Assembly: GCA_946699065.1 (NCBI GenBank)
Contig: CAMPDV010000019.1
Coordinates: 248,001 to 312,000 of the forward strand
DNA: 64,000 nucleotides
Reading direction: 5' to 3'
DNA from: Loxodes magnus
Lineage: Eukaryota; Ciliophora; Karyorelictea; Loxodida; Loxodidae
Shown here: positions 1 to 12,694 of the stretch, one piece after another
How positions within the stretch are numbered: the first letter of the stretch is position 1
Layout of the letters: each line of letters starts with the position of its first letter
Notes under the pieces: generated by a model
The model's database searches: none
What the model was told of the DNA's origin: nothing
The model's input: the letters and a program-made list of their open reading frames with translations, nothing else
Program-made: the position numbers and the translations under genes

Positions 1-667
1 TTATTCTTTAAGCTTATAAATTAAATTTAAATAATTAAGATTATATTTAAAAATCTTTTTAGGTAGTTATATAAGGGAAAAAACTTAAGAATTAAATAAA
101 AAGATCAAAGAGAATTTAAAATTATCATAAAAAATGTCTATCAAATAAATAAAGCTATTGAAAAGCATTAAAGCTAAGCAAATAAGCAAAAGAATATTCT
201 TTATAACTAATTCCTAGCATGCAAATAGATACTTATAAAAAATGTAAATTTTATAGAAAGCTCTAATAACTATTTCTTTAGACTTACTATTAATTCTTTA
301 AATTATCTCAATTTACATAAAGTTATTTTAATTTATTGTGAACATATCGATATTTGAAATCTCCTTATTTTAATTAATCTTTTTAAAATTTTAAAATAGT
401 TATTGATTTCTTTATCAAATAGTTAAAAATTAACCAAAATATTTAAAAAGAGCTAAAAAGTTAAAAAAGAGAGATATAATAAAGATATTAATAAGGTTAA
501 ATTAAAGTTTGCTTACTTATGAGGTTCTAATATAAGTACTAACAATTTAGGATTTATCTGTTTAAGGAAAATAAAGACATCAAATAAGTGCTCTTAAAAG
601 AAAAAAGATTTAAATTTAATAATCAATTTATCTTTATTATATTAGAATTTAAATTAATTAATTAAGA
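1..667. other. AT-rich 5' flank, no gene seen
   Basis: Very AT-rich sequence upstream of the helicase-like gene. I see no conserved protein in any frame under code 27, no RNA gene and no repeat shared with the rest of the window. It presumably includes the promoter and 5' leader of the gene starting at 668, but no motif can be named. Confidence 0.5.
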
Positions 668-1861
668 ATGTAATAAGCTTAAGATTATCTATATGGCTCT
701 GAAGATGATATTTATTAAGAAGAAGCAAAAGAGAATTTTGAAGATATGGGTTTGAAGGAAGAATTGCTTTAAGGAATATTTTAGTCAGATTTTGAAAAAC
801 CATCGCGAATTCAATAACTTGCTATCAAATATGTAATCTAAGGAAGAGATGTTGTGATTTAATCTGATTTTGAATCTGGAAAAACTGTAGCTTGCATAAT
901 AGGACTTTTATAAAAAATTGATTAAAGTTAAAAAGATTGCTAGGCTTTGATACTTACTTCTACAAGAGAAAATGCAACAAAAATTGATCAGCTAACTTAT
1001 GAAATAGGAAATTTTTTAAATATAATTACTCATGTTTTAATTGGAGGAACAAATATAAGAGAAGAATTAAAAATTTTACAGAGGGATATTTAAGTAATAA
1101 CAGGGACTGCAGGGAGAATATCAGATTTTATTGAAAGAAAAGTTTTGAAAATATAAAATATAAAAGTACTAGTTTTAGATGATGCAGATGAAATCTTTAA
1201 TAGAGGGTTTTAAGATTAACTTAATTTAATATTTAGATATGTCCCTGTTAACTGCTAGATATGTTTGAATGCGCCTATTTTAAGTAATACCATGGTAGAG
1301 TTTTATAATTTACATATGCAAAATTTGATAAAAGTACATTATAAAAAAATTGAAAAGACTTTAGAAGGAATAAAATAATATTATATAGTATGCTAAAATG
1401 AGACTGATAAATTATTAATAATAAAAAATATTTTCAGTCATTGCCAAACTTAATTTATTGTATATTGTAATACTTTTGAATCCTTAAATAGGCTCTCTTC
1501 ATGATCATTACAAGAAGGATTTACTTTTTTAACCTTGCAAAATCTATAAACAGTTTAGGAGAAATAAATAGTAAGTTAAAAATATAATAAGGGAGAGTCT
1601 AAATTACTAATATCTACAGATTTATTAAATTAAGAATTTCAATTTCATGTAGCATTGGTAATAAATTTTGATCTACCTAATTAAAAAGAATTTTATGTTG
1701 ATAGAGGAGGAAGAAACGGAGTTTTTGGAAGAAAAGGTTTTTTGATAAACTTGATAACCCCTCAAGAAGTAAAACTTTTATAAAAATATGAAAAATTTTT
1801 TGGAACTTGTATTGAAGAATTCAGCTATGATTTAAAGAAGTTTTTTGATGAAAATTTTTGA
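668..1861 (+). CDS. eIF4A-like DEAD-box protein with degenerate motifs
   Basis: Read in code 27 this is one exon of 397 aa ending in TGA. The fold follows eIF4A: a Q-motif region FEKPSRIQQ (42-50), motif I at 66-73, TAGR (147-150), motif II DDAD (171-174) and motif VI near 345-354, followed by FGRKG. Length and domain order match eIF4A (about 400 aa). The start was chosen because the helix just after it, FEDMGLKEELLQGI, matches the eIF4A N-terminus. Several catalytic residues differ: the P-loop reads SDFESGKT instead of AQSGTGKT, DEAD is DDAD, the SAT motif appears to be NAP, and the HRIGRSGR arginine-finger motif is DRGGRNGV. eIF4A unwinds mRNA 5' leaders using ATP; this copy probably does so poorly or not at all, so a regulatory paralogue is an inference. 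One in-frame TGA reads as Trp. Confidence 0.88.
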
Positions 1862-2534
1862 AATTTAAGTATTAATTTTACTTTAACTCTTTTTCTTGCT
1901 TTTAAGATGTGAAATATTTCATTTATCTAAATAAAAGTTAAAAAATTTAAATATCTGACTTAATTTTATAAATTTTAGAGATCATTCGAGGAAAATAGAT
2001 AAATTTATGATCAATGTAAAACAATATTATAAATACGTTTTGATTAAAAATAAAAAAATCATAATAAAATTCAAAGGAGTAAATCAAATTAAAAATGATA
2101 TACCTATTTCATAGAATTAAGATTACTATGAGAGCATCACATAAATACTAGACTTACTAGAAATCCTAAAATACTTTTTCTTTACAATTTTTATTTTTTA
2201 CATAAAAGCATGTTTTAGAAATTTTTATTGTTTAATTAAATATAATAAGCTTAACTAAAAAAAAATTTAAAATTTATCCTTTGTATATTTAGTTTCTGAA
2301 TAATTTAAATAAGAAATTTCTTGTATAATTATTGAATATTTATTTAGTAAATAGAAACATATTAAGCGATTAGACATTGAGAAGATCTTTAATTTAAAAA
2401 ACTCTGATTATGAAAAAAATTTAGTTTATATATTCTTTCGAAGAAAAGAGAATCATAAAAATAAGTATAAGAGAGTATTTAATTTAAACATTAAATTTAA
2501 GTTTAAATTAAGTTATTAAAGCAATGCATATTCC
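1862..2534. other. convergent intergenic spacer
   Basis: About 670 bp lie between the stop codons of the helicase-like gene (+) and the adaptor gene (-). It is AT-rich, with no conserved frame, RNA gene or shared repeat seen. It should hold the 3' ends of both transcripts. Confidence 0.5.
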
Positions 2535-4216
2535 TCATCTATTTCCAAATTGATTCTACTAAAATGAAGAAAATTGATTTGATTGCTGCATTTAACTCAT
2601 GAAGGTTTGAAACATTTACATCATCATAGGATCCATAGTGTTAAAGTTTTAATTTTAACTTGCGTTTTGCATATATTGCATAAATTGTGTTTGCATTTAT
2701 TACATATTTGGATTCTACATTTATGGCTGCATCTAACTAAAAATTAAAATTTACGGTTGTTACATAGTATTAAAATTCTTTTGCTGAAACTAATCTTTTT
2801 GTATTTAGTTCATTGGCTAATTGCTAGTTGGAACAAATTTTTATTGTGTCTGCTGTTGTTATTGAACTTTTCTTTAAACAGCTGGGCTCTAATTTTCATT
2901 TTCAAGGTTATCTAAACTTACCAAAAATCCTATGTCTTAAGACTTCTATTATTGAGCAGGTTTTTGCTATTGAACGGGTTTTTATTAATTTTATGATTGT
3001 GATGTGGATTGCATAAAGTCAAAGCTTATTTAATTTGAGGGTTGCTACTACTGTGTCATTTTTTCCATAGGATTTTAGTTCTAACTTTTAATTTCTTGGT
3101 TAAAATTTTGAGCACTGAACAAGTCAAACTGTTATTTTGGTCCAGGTTATTATCCAAATGCTTACTAGTTTTATTAGAGAATAGGATTTTAGAAGATATC
3201 GTTTTAAGGATTTTAGAATAAGTCCAAGCTCTAGTTCTATGCTTATTAAATTTAAGGTTTAACCTATTACTATTAGAATAAGTTATCTTATTGAAAGTTA
3301 GCTTAAAACTATTATTATTGCTATTATTTTACTTAACCTTATTATTACATAAAAGGTTAAAACTAATTCTATTATTAAGGTTAAGGATCAAAAAGTGAAA
3401 ACATATCTTACTACATTGTCTGTTTTTATTGCTATTATTAAGTACTTTTATTTGGTTCTAAAAGATTAATAAAATTAACTTACATTAAGGTTCATCCCAA
3501 AGACCTTCTAGTAAATTTTATGATGTCACTGGCTACTGAGCAACTGGTGCCTGTTTTTACTCAATAAACTATTCCTTGGGAGGTTATTCTATTTACTAAT
3601 ATTACTCTTGGTTTTGTTAAATCTGTTCTGGTTTCTGTTTTATCTAAGCTACTTTTATCTCTTCCTTTGGCTTTTGTGCTGGTGGATTAATAGTAAATCT
3701 AACACCAGAACTTGGAGGTTTGACACTTAACTGTTTAGGTTTTGACTGCGAAGAAGTAAATGATTATTCATAAGCAGCTTGTCTTTGCATAAAGGTTGGA
3801 GTTTGTTCAATTTTTTTCTCTTCATAAGCTGGTGAAATGTCTTGATTATCTTATTCTTATATTCCAAATTCATTCTTCATTTTTTCTTGGTTGTATAAAT
3901 GAGAAAAGGCTTAATTATCTATTCGTAATTCATAGCTATCTGCGTGTTGTAAAATGTTGCAAACATGAGATCCTATTTCAAAAGGATATTAAAAAAGACT
4001 TCCTATAGCCTTTGTCATAATTGTTTTCAGATCACCATCAACAACAACTCTGTACTTCCCTGAAAGCTTTGATACATATAATTCTATTATATGCTCCTTC
4101 TAATCAAGTTCTACCTTTCATGTGAATCTCTTCTTAGAAGACTTTCACTTATTGCCAACATTTCTACACTCAAAGTATAAAGCACGCAGGGAACTTTTCT
4201 TTTACTTTTAAGACAT
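2535..4216 (-). CDS. FAIM-like beta-domain protein with Gln-rich, adaptor-style tail
   Basis: Starts at 4216 (MSQKQKK...) and ends at TGA 2535-2537 after FGNR. Introns are inferred at 3458-3483 (26 nt, needed to keep frame) and 2737-2754 (18 nt); a third, 2889-2921 (33 nt), is optional. The product is about 535-545 aa. Residues 30-115 form a beta-rich domain: FTWKVEL, HIIELYVSKLSGKYRVVVDG, FQYPFEIGSH and SYELRIDNQAFSHL. This resembles the WxVxL...SGK..V.VDG pattern of Fas apoptotic inhibitory molecule domains; the assignment is tentative. The conserved Trp of FTWK is coded by TGA. The remainder is Gln/Asn/Pro-rich with repeated short motifs (LLEGLWDEP, LDLFQNP, FDLFSAQ, NDIFQNP) like those that bind clathrin or AP-2 appendages. 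A role in vesicle coats is an inference from these motifs. Confidence 0.78.
2737..2754 (-). other. 18-nt intron
   Basis: Minus-strand GTAA...TTTAG inside the adaptor gene. Its length is a multiple of three, so frame alone does not prove it; removal gives a regular QPQMQPQMQNP run. Confidence 0.6.
3458..3483 (-). other. 26-nt intron
   Basis: Minus-strand GTAAG...TTTTAG inside the adaptor gene. Removing 26 nt joins the LLEGLWDEPQ frame to the downstream Gln-rich frame. Confidence 0.75.
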
Positions 4217-7200
4217 TTTTTTAAAATCAAATTGTTGAAATAGTTGTATTAGAAAATCAACTTTAAACAATTTAAAATGATTTATACACTTCTATAATTA
4301 AGTTAGACCAACTAACTTTCACTAGAATTTTAGTACTCACTTAGTATATATGAACCTTAAGGGATTCTATCAAATTTAGTTTTTACGGTTTTAATTTTAT
4401 TTCGATTGCTCTTATTTTAAAGATAGAAGCTTTTTATTTATCAGCTTTACTTTTAACTTTATTTACATCTAATTCATTTTATTTAAGAAGTTTGCTTTGA
4501 TCATTTTCATAAGACTTTCTTTATTAAAGAACTTAAAAATCTAATTAGAAATGTATGCTTGATATTTAAGTTCTATATCTAAATAGAAACATCTAGAAGT
4601 TAAAAATTGAAAATAGAATTACATAAATAAAGTTATTTCTTAAAGAGTGTCTTAGATTTATTTTTATTAAGATGTATATTTCAATTTTTAGATTAAAACT
4701 TTCTTCAACTTAATAAGAAAAAAGTTTATTAAATATGTAATTTAACTTAAAATCTTTTATTAAAAACGATTTATTAATTCCTTATCTTTGCAAATAATTC
4801 CTTTCTTCATTATTTTTAATAAATACTGTTCTTATTCTTTTATCTGTTTGGATTTATAAATTTCTTTCCTTCAATGTTTTTAAACTTGCTAAGTTACCTT
4901 GTTATAGCAGAATCAGAGCAAAAAATTATGTTTTTTTAAATTACTTGAACTATCTTTAAAAATTAAAGTTTAAGAAAATAAGCTAAATCATTGCACTAGG
5001 AAGAAGTATAAAGAAAATTAAAGTTACTTGATTTAATAAACTAAAATACATTTTTAAATTTATTGTATAAAACTTAATTACACTTTTAAAAAATTAAATT
5101 AATATTTGTATTAAAGAAAATTATATCTAAACACCTTTTTTCGTTAAAATCAGCTTTATTTTAAAGAAGATAAAATTTAAAATTTAGTTATTTAATTTTA
5201 AGAATTTACTTTAAATTAAAACTAAAAAATTTTAGATTGATTAAGAAATAATTAAATAAAAATTAATAGAATTTCATTATTTTTTATTTATTTTGTATTT
5301 TCAAATAATATTTGAGGCTTCTATAAAATAATTCTATCTCTATTGAAATTATTTAATTTTTTAGTAAACATAAAAAACTTAACTATTTTAAAATCCTTTT
5401 TGAAAATTCTTTACTTCCTAAAAATAATAAATGTTTTACCTAATTTTAAAATTTTTGAGTAATAGATATTAACTTCTTTAAGTTCAAATACTTTTTAGTT
5501 CTTAATTAAAAGAATTTTTATAATTTTATAATTTTCTTTTTTCAATGATTTTTTCAAATATTTTATGAATATTTTTCTTTTCATAGTTTAATTAAAAGCT
5601 TAAGTCAAATTTCTTTTAAAATCTTTTAACACAAAATTTTTTGATTTCCCTTTTTGCCACTTAAAAAATTAAATAAAAAATTTTTGACATAGTATAATAT
5701 CATATAATTAAGACATTAAATATAAAAAAAAAATACTTTTTATCTAAAAATCAATTTTCTTTCAAATATTTGTAATTATTTTTGCAATTTTAAATATAAT
5801 ATCTTATTTAAAAATGTTTCTATAAATTTTAAATTTTAATATTACATTCATTTTTCCTTTTTTTAAGATATTTATCTATATTAAATGTATAATAGATTAA
5901 ATTTTAAAAATTTACCTCTATAGAAATTTATTTCAACATTATTAATTTCAGAAAAAATTTTATGAAAGCATAAAAATTAAAAAAATATTATTATATTGAA
6001 TATCTTAAAGAATTACTTTATAATTTTTTAAATATTTTTATCTAAAATCATTTTTTACAGGGGTAGGTTTTGTTGTATTTTTTTTAATTTTTACGAAAGG
6101 AGAAATAATTTAAAATTTGATATAAAATTTACTTATGCATGATTTAATTAAATATAAAGCAGCAAGTAACAGATAAATAGACCATAAATTACCAACTATT
6201 TTAATTTTATTTAAACATGATCCTTTAATTTCAGCTTTAAATGTTTTTTCATCTTCATATAAATTTAATAATTTAAATACAATTTATTAATAAATAAAAC
6301 ATATTAAATTTTAACAATTAATATAATTTAAAATTAAGATATTGATTATTATTGCATAGAAACTTATTTATTTCTTTATTAATTTCTCATAAACTTTAAT
6401 ATATTTAATTTTATATTATTATGTTTTTAAATTATATTTAAGATTATTAATCTAGATTTTTTTATTTTTTTTATTTATATCATGAAAAAATGTAGCTAAA
6501 ATAAAATTATCTCTTTACCTTATCTCCATCAAATTCTTAATAATTATTTTATAGAATTTATCTTTACAGCTTTTAAGTTAATTTAACATGATTTTAATAT
6601 TATTAATCAAACAAATTTTTCTTTTTCTAATAATTTTATCATTTTTAAATTAAATTAAATTTTGTTTTAAATATTTCTTATAAGTAGAATGTGTATTTTA
6701 TTAAATTATTTTAATTATATAACTTTAATAATTTATAACTACTTTTAGTTAATTAATTATTAATCTTATTTGTAAAATATATAATATTTTATATTTTTCC
6801 AGGAATTTTATATAATTTTTTATTATTGTATTTTCATCCTTTTTATATCAAGGATTTTTGTTAATTTAATTTAATTTATTATTTAACATTATTTTTCTAA
6901 GATAAATCCTTAGGAAATTTAAAAAATTTAAAAAGATTAATATAAAAGGCTATGAATAACTTATTGTTTTAATAAAGATAAAATGTTTTGCATTAGTTAA
7001 TTTATGATTTCTAGATTTCACTAAGTTTAGAATATAAAAAAATGATTTTTGATAAATAATAATTTCCATTTAATTATGATTAAACTAAAATCTTATTAAG
7101 TTTGATAAATAAAATGATTTTTATAACTATTCTTTATATCAATCTAAATAGAAATCATTCATTTCTAAATCATTCTGCTAGTTATTATCTTCGAAATAAA

Positions 7201-10011
7201 GCATATGAATAATTCTTTTCCAATAAGGCCATTTTTTCAATATATATATAAATATTTATTTATGTATTGAAAACCTGGAATATCGAAAAGCTAAGAAAAG
7301 CAAAGAGCTTTAAATAAAAAAAGATTTTATAAGTAACTAAACTTAAAGAATTTTAATTTAAACAGCAAAGAGAATTTATCAAAGTAGAAGACCAAAAACT
7401 AAATGCAATTTTATTATTATTATGAATATTTTTATCATAAATGATTGAGAAGAAATTATTAAATCAATAGAATTAAAATATTGTTATTTAAATTTAAATA
7501 ACAAAGAAATAATAAAACTAAAAAGATTTTAAATATAATTATTTATAATATTTTAACTTTCATTAAAGTCACTATATTATTGTATTAATCTTCATCTGCT
7601 TATCTTTCATGAAACAACTTCAAATCTTAAATTTATCTCGCTTTATAATATATGAAAATTGGACTAAAAGCATAGATATAAATGATGTTAGCTATTTAAA
7701 ATGTAGGGAGCAATATTAAATAATCAGATTTAAGATTAAATCCTATAAATAGAAAATTTAAACTAAAACTAATACAAATAAAATAATCAAATAAATCTAT
7801 AGAACTAAGGGAATTGATTTAATTATATTTATCATTCTAAATAAAATCAAAATAATAAATTACTTACTAAAGTTACTTAGTACATAATACTCTGATAAAT
7901 AAATATTTAGTAGAAGTTTTAAATTGTTAGTAATAAGGAGTAAAATTTGTAATTGTCCAATCCTCAATTTTGTAAAAATAATTATAAAGTTTGCTGTTAA
8001 AATATCTAAATCAACTTTACTTTTTAAGTATTAATAATAAATTAACTAATGTGCCTAAAGCTTTTTAACACATTAATAAATAATTAAATAAAAAAATAAA
8101 TAATAAAAGTTTAAACGAAAACTTAAATAGACTTAGAGCAGCGTGAATAAATTTTCAGCTTTAACATTTTTCTTAAGAAGCTATTAGCAAAATTAAAATT
8201 TTAAAATAAGATGATACTGATTTAATAAACTATTTGATAATATAACTTATTCTTTAAGTTATATATCATAAGACTTTCTCCATATCATTAACCTCATCCC
8301 AAATATAAAAAAATAGAAATTGATTATATTTAATGAATAAAAAAAAAAGCAACCTTTATGTTTTTTAAGCGAAAAATTTATTGTAAAGAAAAAATAAAAT
8401 TTCAATAGAATTGCATAGCCTAAAGAATAGTTAAATTTTATAAATTTAAAATGATTATATATTTGTTTTTAGTTCAATCTTTTGAAAATTTAGATGGGAA
8501 AAAAATAACTTCATTCTTAAAATAATAAATCTAGCAGATTAAAAAATATAAAAGATAAAGCATAGTAATAGATCTCCTTTTAAGATGCGATTCATATGCT
8601 AAGATTGCTTTTCATAATGTAATTATTATACAATATAATTATAAATCTAAATGATTATTATTTAAAGTTAGCTTGTTTATTAAATTTTAATTAAATTTTT
8701 ACCTACTCTAATTCATTAACTCTAAATCTTATTTTCAGAATCTATGCTTGCTATTAAAATTATCTTTGTTGATAGATTGAAAAGTTCTAGACATCTTCAT
8801 GTATATTTTATTTATTCAAAAGATATGAGAAAATTTAATAATTTAGAGAGATTTAAAATTAAAAGGCTTTCATAAATTAACTTCTTTTTAATTAAATTAA
8901 TATTTAATTAGTTATAGCAAATCTAAATAAGAGTAATACAACTAAGACGACTTCTATCTAAATAAATAAGAATGTTTTCAAATGATTTGCTAAAATTTAA
9001 TTAAGATTTATTTTAAAAATTATTGAAGCTGGATAAACTAAATTATCAAGCCAGCAAGTCTTAGAATATTAATAGAGCTTATCAAGTTAATAATTAAGTT
9101 TCTTTTACATTATAATTTTTAATTGAGCATTAATGTGCTTTGATCACAGAGTGAAATATAATTAACCTCATGATTTAATAAAAAATAAATATGAGTCTTC
9201 AGTGTATGTTTCAATCTACTTAAAACTAACTTTTAGAAACCAGTTTAATTAAAAGCATCAGATTATAAAATTTGTGGAAGCAAAATTTGCTAAATATAAA
9301 AATGCGTTAGAAAGTTGAATATAGTTGTAATAATTGGATTAATACTTGAAAAAAGCAATCAAGTAAATCAAAGTTAGCATTTTTGAAAAATAATAAAGCA
9401 ATAATAATTTAATCTAAATGTAATTGTTAAGATGAGGATATTTCTAGTAATTCTAAAGAATGTTAAGCATATAATAAGTAAAAAGATAACTCAATAATTT
9501 ACAGCTTGCTTTGACTGATGCTTAGCTAACTTGTAAAAATCATATTTTTAATTAATCTTTGAAAATACTGAGAATCTATATTTACGTCAGAGGAATTCTA
9601 GTACAACATTTCTTAATTTAGAATTTTTAACTAGAGTCATAGTTAAATTAAATTAGGATGTAAAAATGACTATTAAGAATGTAGAGAAATCAAATAATTA
9701 TGAGAAATTAAGAAGTTATATGAACTTACTTATTTGAAAGTATTTAAAGTTTAAAATATAGTAAATAAATTTAAGTTTAATTGTGTAATTTAAGTAAATA
9801 TTTATTTACTATTTTAACAAATCTAATCTTTTTATTATATTTACATTAATAATAATTTTGCAGAAAAATAAAGGATTGAGCAAGTTTGACTACTCAAAGC
9901 TATAATTCTTTTAGTATTTATAAGACAGATTAAATAAAAGTAAGATAAATTTTGAAGCAGATAGCTTTGATATAAGTAATAAACAAATAAAAGTTATTAA
10001 GTCAAGTATAT
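4217..10011. other. long AT-rich stretch, no confident gene
   Basis: About 5.8 kb, lowest in GC around 5-7 kb. No conserved domain was recognised on either strand. Around 8.9-9.8 kb (+) two different frames look loosely protein-like, but each carries about six in-frame TGAs, far more than the proven genes, so I do not call a gene. No tRNA, CRISPR-like array or copy of the dispersed repeats was seen. Confidence 0.45.
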
Positions 10012-10512
10012 TCATACTTTAAAATCATTAAGGATTACTCTTCTACCCTTATTTATCATTTTTTGTAAGTTAGGTAAATCAGGCGTGGACCAATGTTTGA
10101 ATTTAAAGCTTGGTATAATCTCTACAGTCAACTTTTATTAAATTGTTTTAATTTCAAATAGTTATTAGTTTTCCTGATTCATTTCTTAATTTATTTTGTT
10201 GAATATATCTGTATTTATTAGAGTGTTATATTTTTCTTCCAATTGTTTTTCACTCTTACCTGGAAACAACTATCCAATATCATTCCAGTCAGTTCCTTGC
10301 AACTTTTTATAGATAAGAAGTTCTATTTGTTTTTATTTCCATCCCTTATTAACTTTTATAAAATGATAGCGACACTGAGCACTAGTTCTGTTGTTGTGGA
10401 ATGCATTGTTTAATTCTTTATTAATGATGCTCCACTCTCTTTTGTACTTCTTGTAAAGGATTTATAGTTTTTGGGTTTCTTCATCAGACCATTCAATTTA
10501 AGGAGACTTCAT
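10012..10512 (-). CDS. Myb/SANT-domain protein
   Basis: ATG at 10512 to TGA 10012-10014 gives 166 aa in one frame. Two tandem SANT repeats are visible. The first is IEWSDEETQKL...YKREWSIINKEL...NRTSAQCRYHF, with spaced Trp and the RTxxQCR third helix typical of Myb DNA-binding repeats. The second is GWKQKQIELLIYKKLQGTDWNDIGQLFPGKSEKQLEEKYNTL. Such proteins bind DNA or histone tails in the nucleus as transcription or chromatin factors. A protein-like open frame (for example LMAFGRIENEYKIE) continues upstream to about 10.78 kb, so the true N-terminus may be longer and spliced; ATG at 10656 is an alternative start. The C-terminus after the repeats is short. SANT fold assignment is firm; exact function is unknown. 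Confidence 0.8.
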
Positions 10513-10789
10513 TCCGTGAAATGTATTTAAATTAATTAATTACTGAATTATAAATTAAAATTAATAAGTTGAATTAGATTTAAATTAAATAGAATATTAT
10601 TATTTAATTTCTACTTACTCAATTTTGTATTCGTTTTCAATTCTACCAAAAGCCATCAGACTCTATCTAATTTAAATTACCCTTCCTTTTATTTGTTTAT
10701 ATGACTGTTGTAACTCATTGTTATCAAAATGAATCTTAGTTAAACCTAATTTTTATTATTATTCAGAATAACAAAAATTGCTTAAAAAT

Positions 10790-12690
10790 ATTACTCTATT
10801 ACCTGCAGAAATTGTATAAATCTATCAAAAATTAAAATAAGAATATAGATGAACTCATACAAGCTGATTTAAATTATATTTATCAGATTAAGTAACTAGT
10901 TATTTAATTTTACTAAAAAATGAAAATATAAAACAACTTTAGCTTTTAAAAATAAGCCCTTAGATCTTTCTCTAGAGTAAACAAATAAAAGATATAAAAT
11001 TGTTTGGACTTAAATTCACTTAAAATAGAAATAGCTAGGGCAATTTGTTTCATAGATTAGTGCCAAAAGTATTTGTTGTAAAAAACAATGCCATCAAAGC
11101 AAATGATAACTCTGTTAACTTAAAGCATAAAAATTAAATAGTTATATTTTAATTTGTAAAATAATTTAAAATCATGTGATTTATTTTAAAGGAGTTTAAA
11201 TCATTAAGATTGAATAAAATCAACTTTTTATATTTTCGAACTTCAATCGAACATTAGTAGAAATTTTTCCACTAAGCAGAGAGATAAAATATCTGAGATT
11301 AGGATTTTGCAACAATTTGTAATGAATATAATTCTTCAAAGAATATATTTATGTAAATCACCTAAAAGTTATAAACGATTTATTTATTTATTCTACACTG
11401 AATTAAAATAAAATTTTATTTGGCTCTATCTGTTTAAATTTCTTAGTTTCATTTTAAATATAAATAGTTCAACTTTCTATAAATTCTTAAATCAGTCTAA
11501 GATTAAAATAAATAGTAAAAATGTTTATACTTTTTAATTTCATTATAAAAACCCGAAATTTTAAATTCACTGAGACTTTAGTTGTGTTTATTGCTAATAT
11601 ATACCTATAACTTTTATTTTAATGACCTAAAAGATAAATAAATGCAAACAATTTTAAAAAATTATATCAATACAAATGTCTTCTGGCTATCTTATCTCAT
11701 TTATAAGTCTTAATTCTTTTGTTCAAAATTGCTTTTAAAATGTTTTTAATTTATTCCCCTAACGATATTATGATTCTTCTAGTTTGAAGCAAATTCTAAA
11801 AAAAGCTAAAGCTTGAAAGAATGAATAAATAAATAATTAAGTTTATTTGACTAAATCATTAATAAACATACGTTCAAAATGCTTGAATTAAATACTAAAA
11901 CTTAAGCATTTATAGAGGTTTTTATATCTATTTTAACAATTTAAGGGTCTTCAAATCTATTAAATAGATTGGCAAATTAGAAAATAAATAAAAATGCTAA
12001 ATGCAATCAATAAAAAAAGAAAATAAGCTGTATTACAGTTAATAGATTAGATTAAAAAGTTTTTATTAGACAAGAGAAAACTTATAATGTTATTAATCTA
12101 ACTCTACAAAGTTTACACTTTCTTTCGAAAAAACTAGCACATCGTGCGATAAAATCTTTCATAAAGAAGAATAAATAAGATATTACTATTAATAAAAATT
12201 GTAAGTTTATTTAATCAAAATTTCATTCTGATGCTAATACTCTGAATGGGTGCAAATTAATAAAAGCATGCAATTTTACATCTTCAAGTATGATATCGTT
12301 AGAATTTATTAAATATGTAATTACAGTTATTTCTATAAATCTAGATATTAAGAAATTAATTTCAGATAAAATTATATAGAAAAATTTTGCTCTTATTTTG
12401 TTTTATTTAATCATAATAATTAGCTATGAAATAGATTTAATTAAGTTTTTTTCTAAAATGTTTTAATTAAATATATTTTTCAAAGCATGCTTAATTTTTT
12501 GAAATTTTAAGTTTGCCAACTTGTAAGATATGATGAACATAAATAAATAAAAAATATCTAACTAATAATCAACCAGCAGCATTAATAAAATTTAATCATT
12601 GCATTCTCAAAAACTTTGAAGTGATTAAACTATTAAAAATTATTTAAATTATATTTAAATTTTAATTTATTATAAAATCATATATAAAAA
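10790..12690. other. AT-rich spacer, nothing recognised
   Basis: No conserved frame, RNA gene or repeat copy was seen upstream of the SANT gene across this interval. Confidence 0.4.
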
Positions 12691-12694
12691 TCAA

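Noticed and set aside
3960..4010. Apparent frameshift in the FAIM-like domain
   Set aside because: Recounting the homopolymer (six, not seven, A residues on the plus strand) shows the frame is intact through GSLFQYPFEIG.
8900..9800. Open code-27 frames with Lys/Gln-rich translation
   Set aside because: Each candidate frame contains about six TGAs in 300 codons, unlike proven genes, and two frames are equally plausible.
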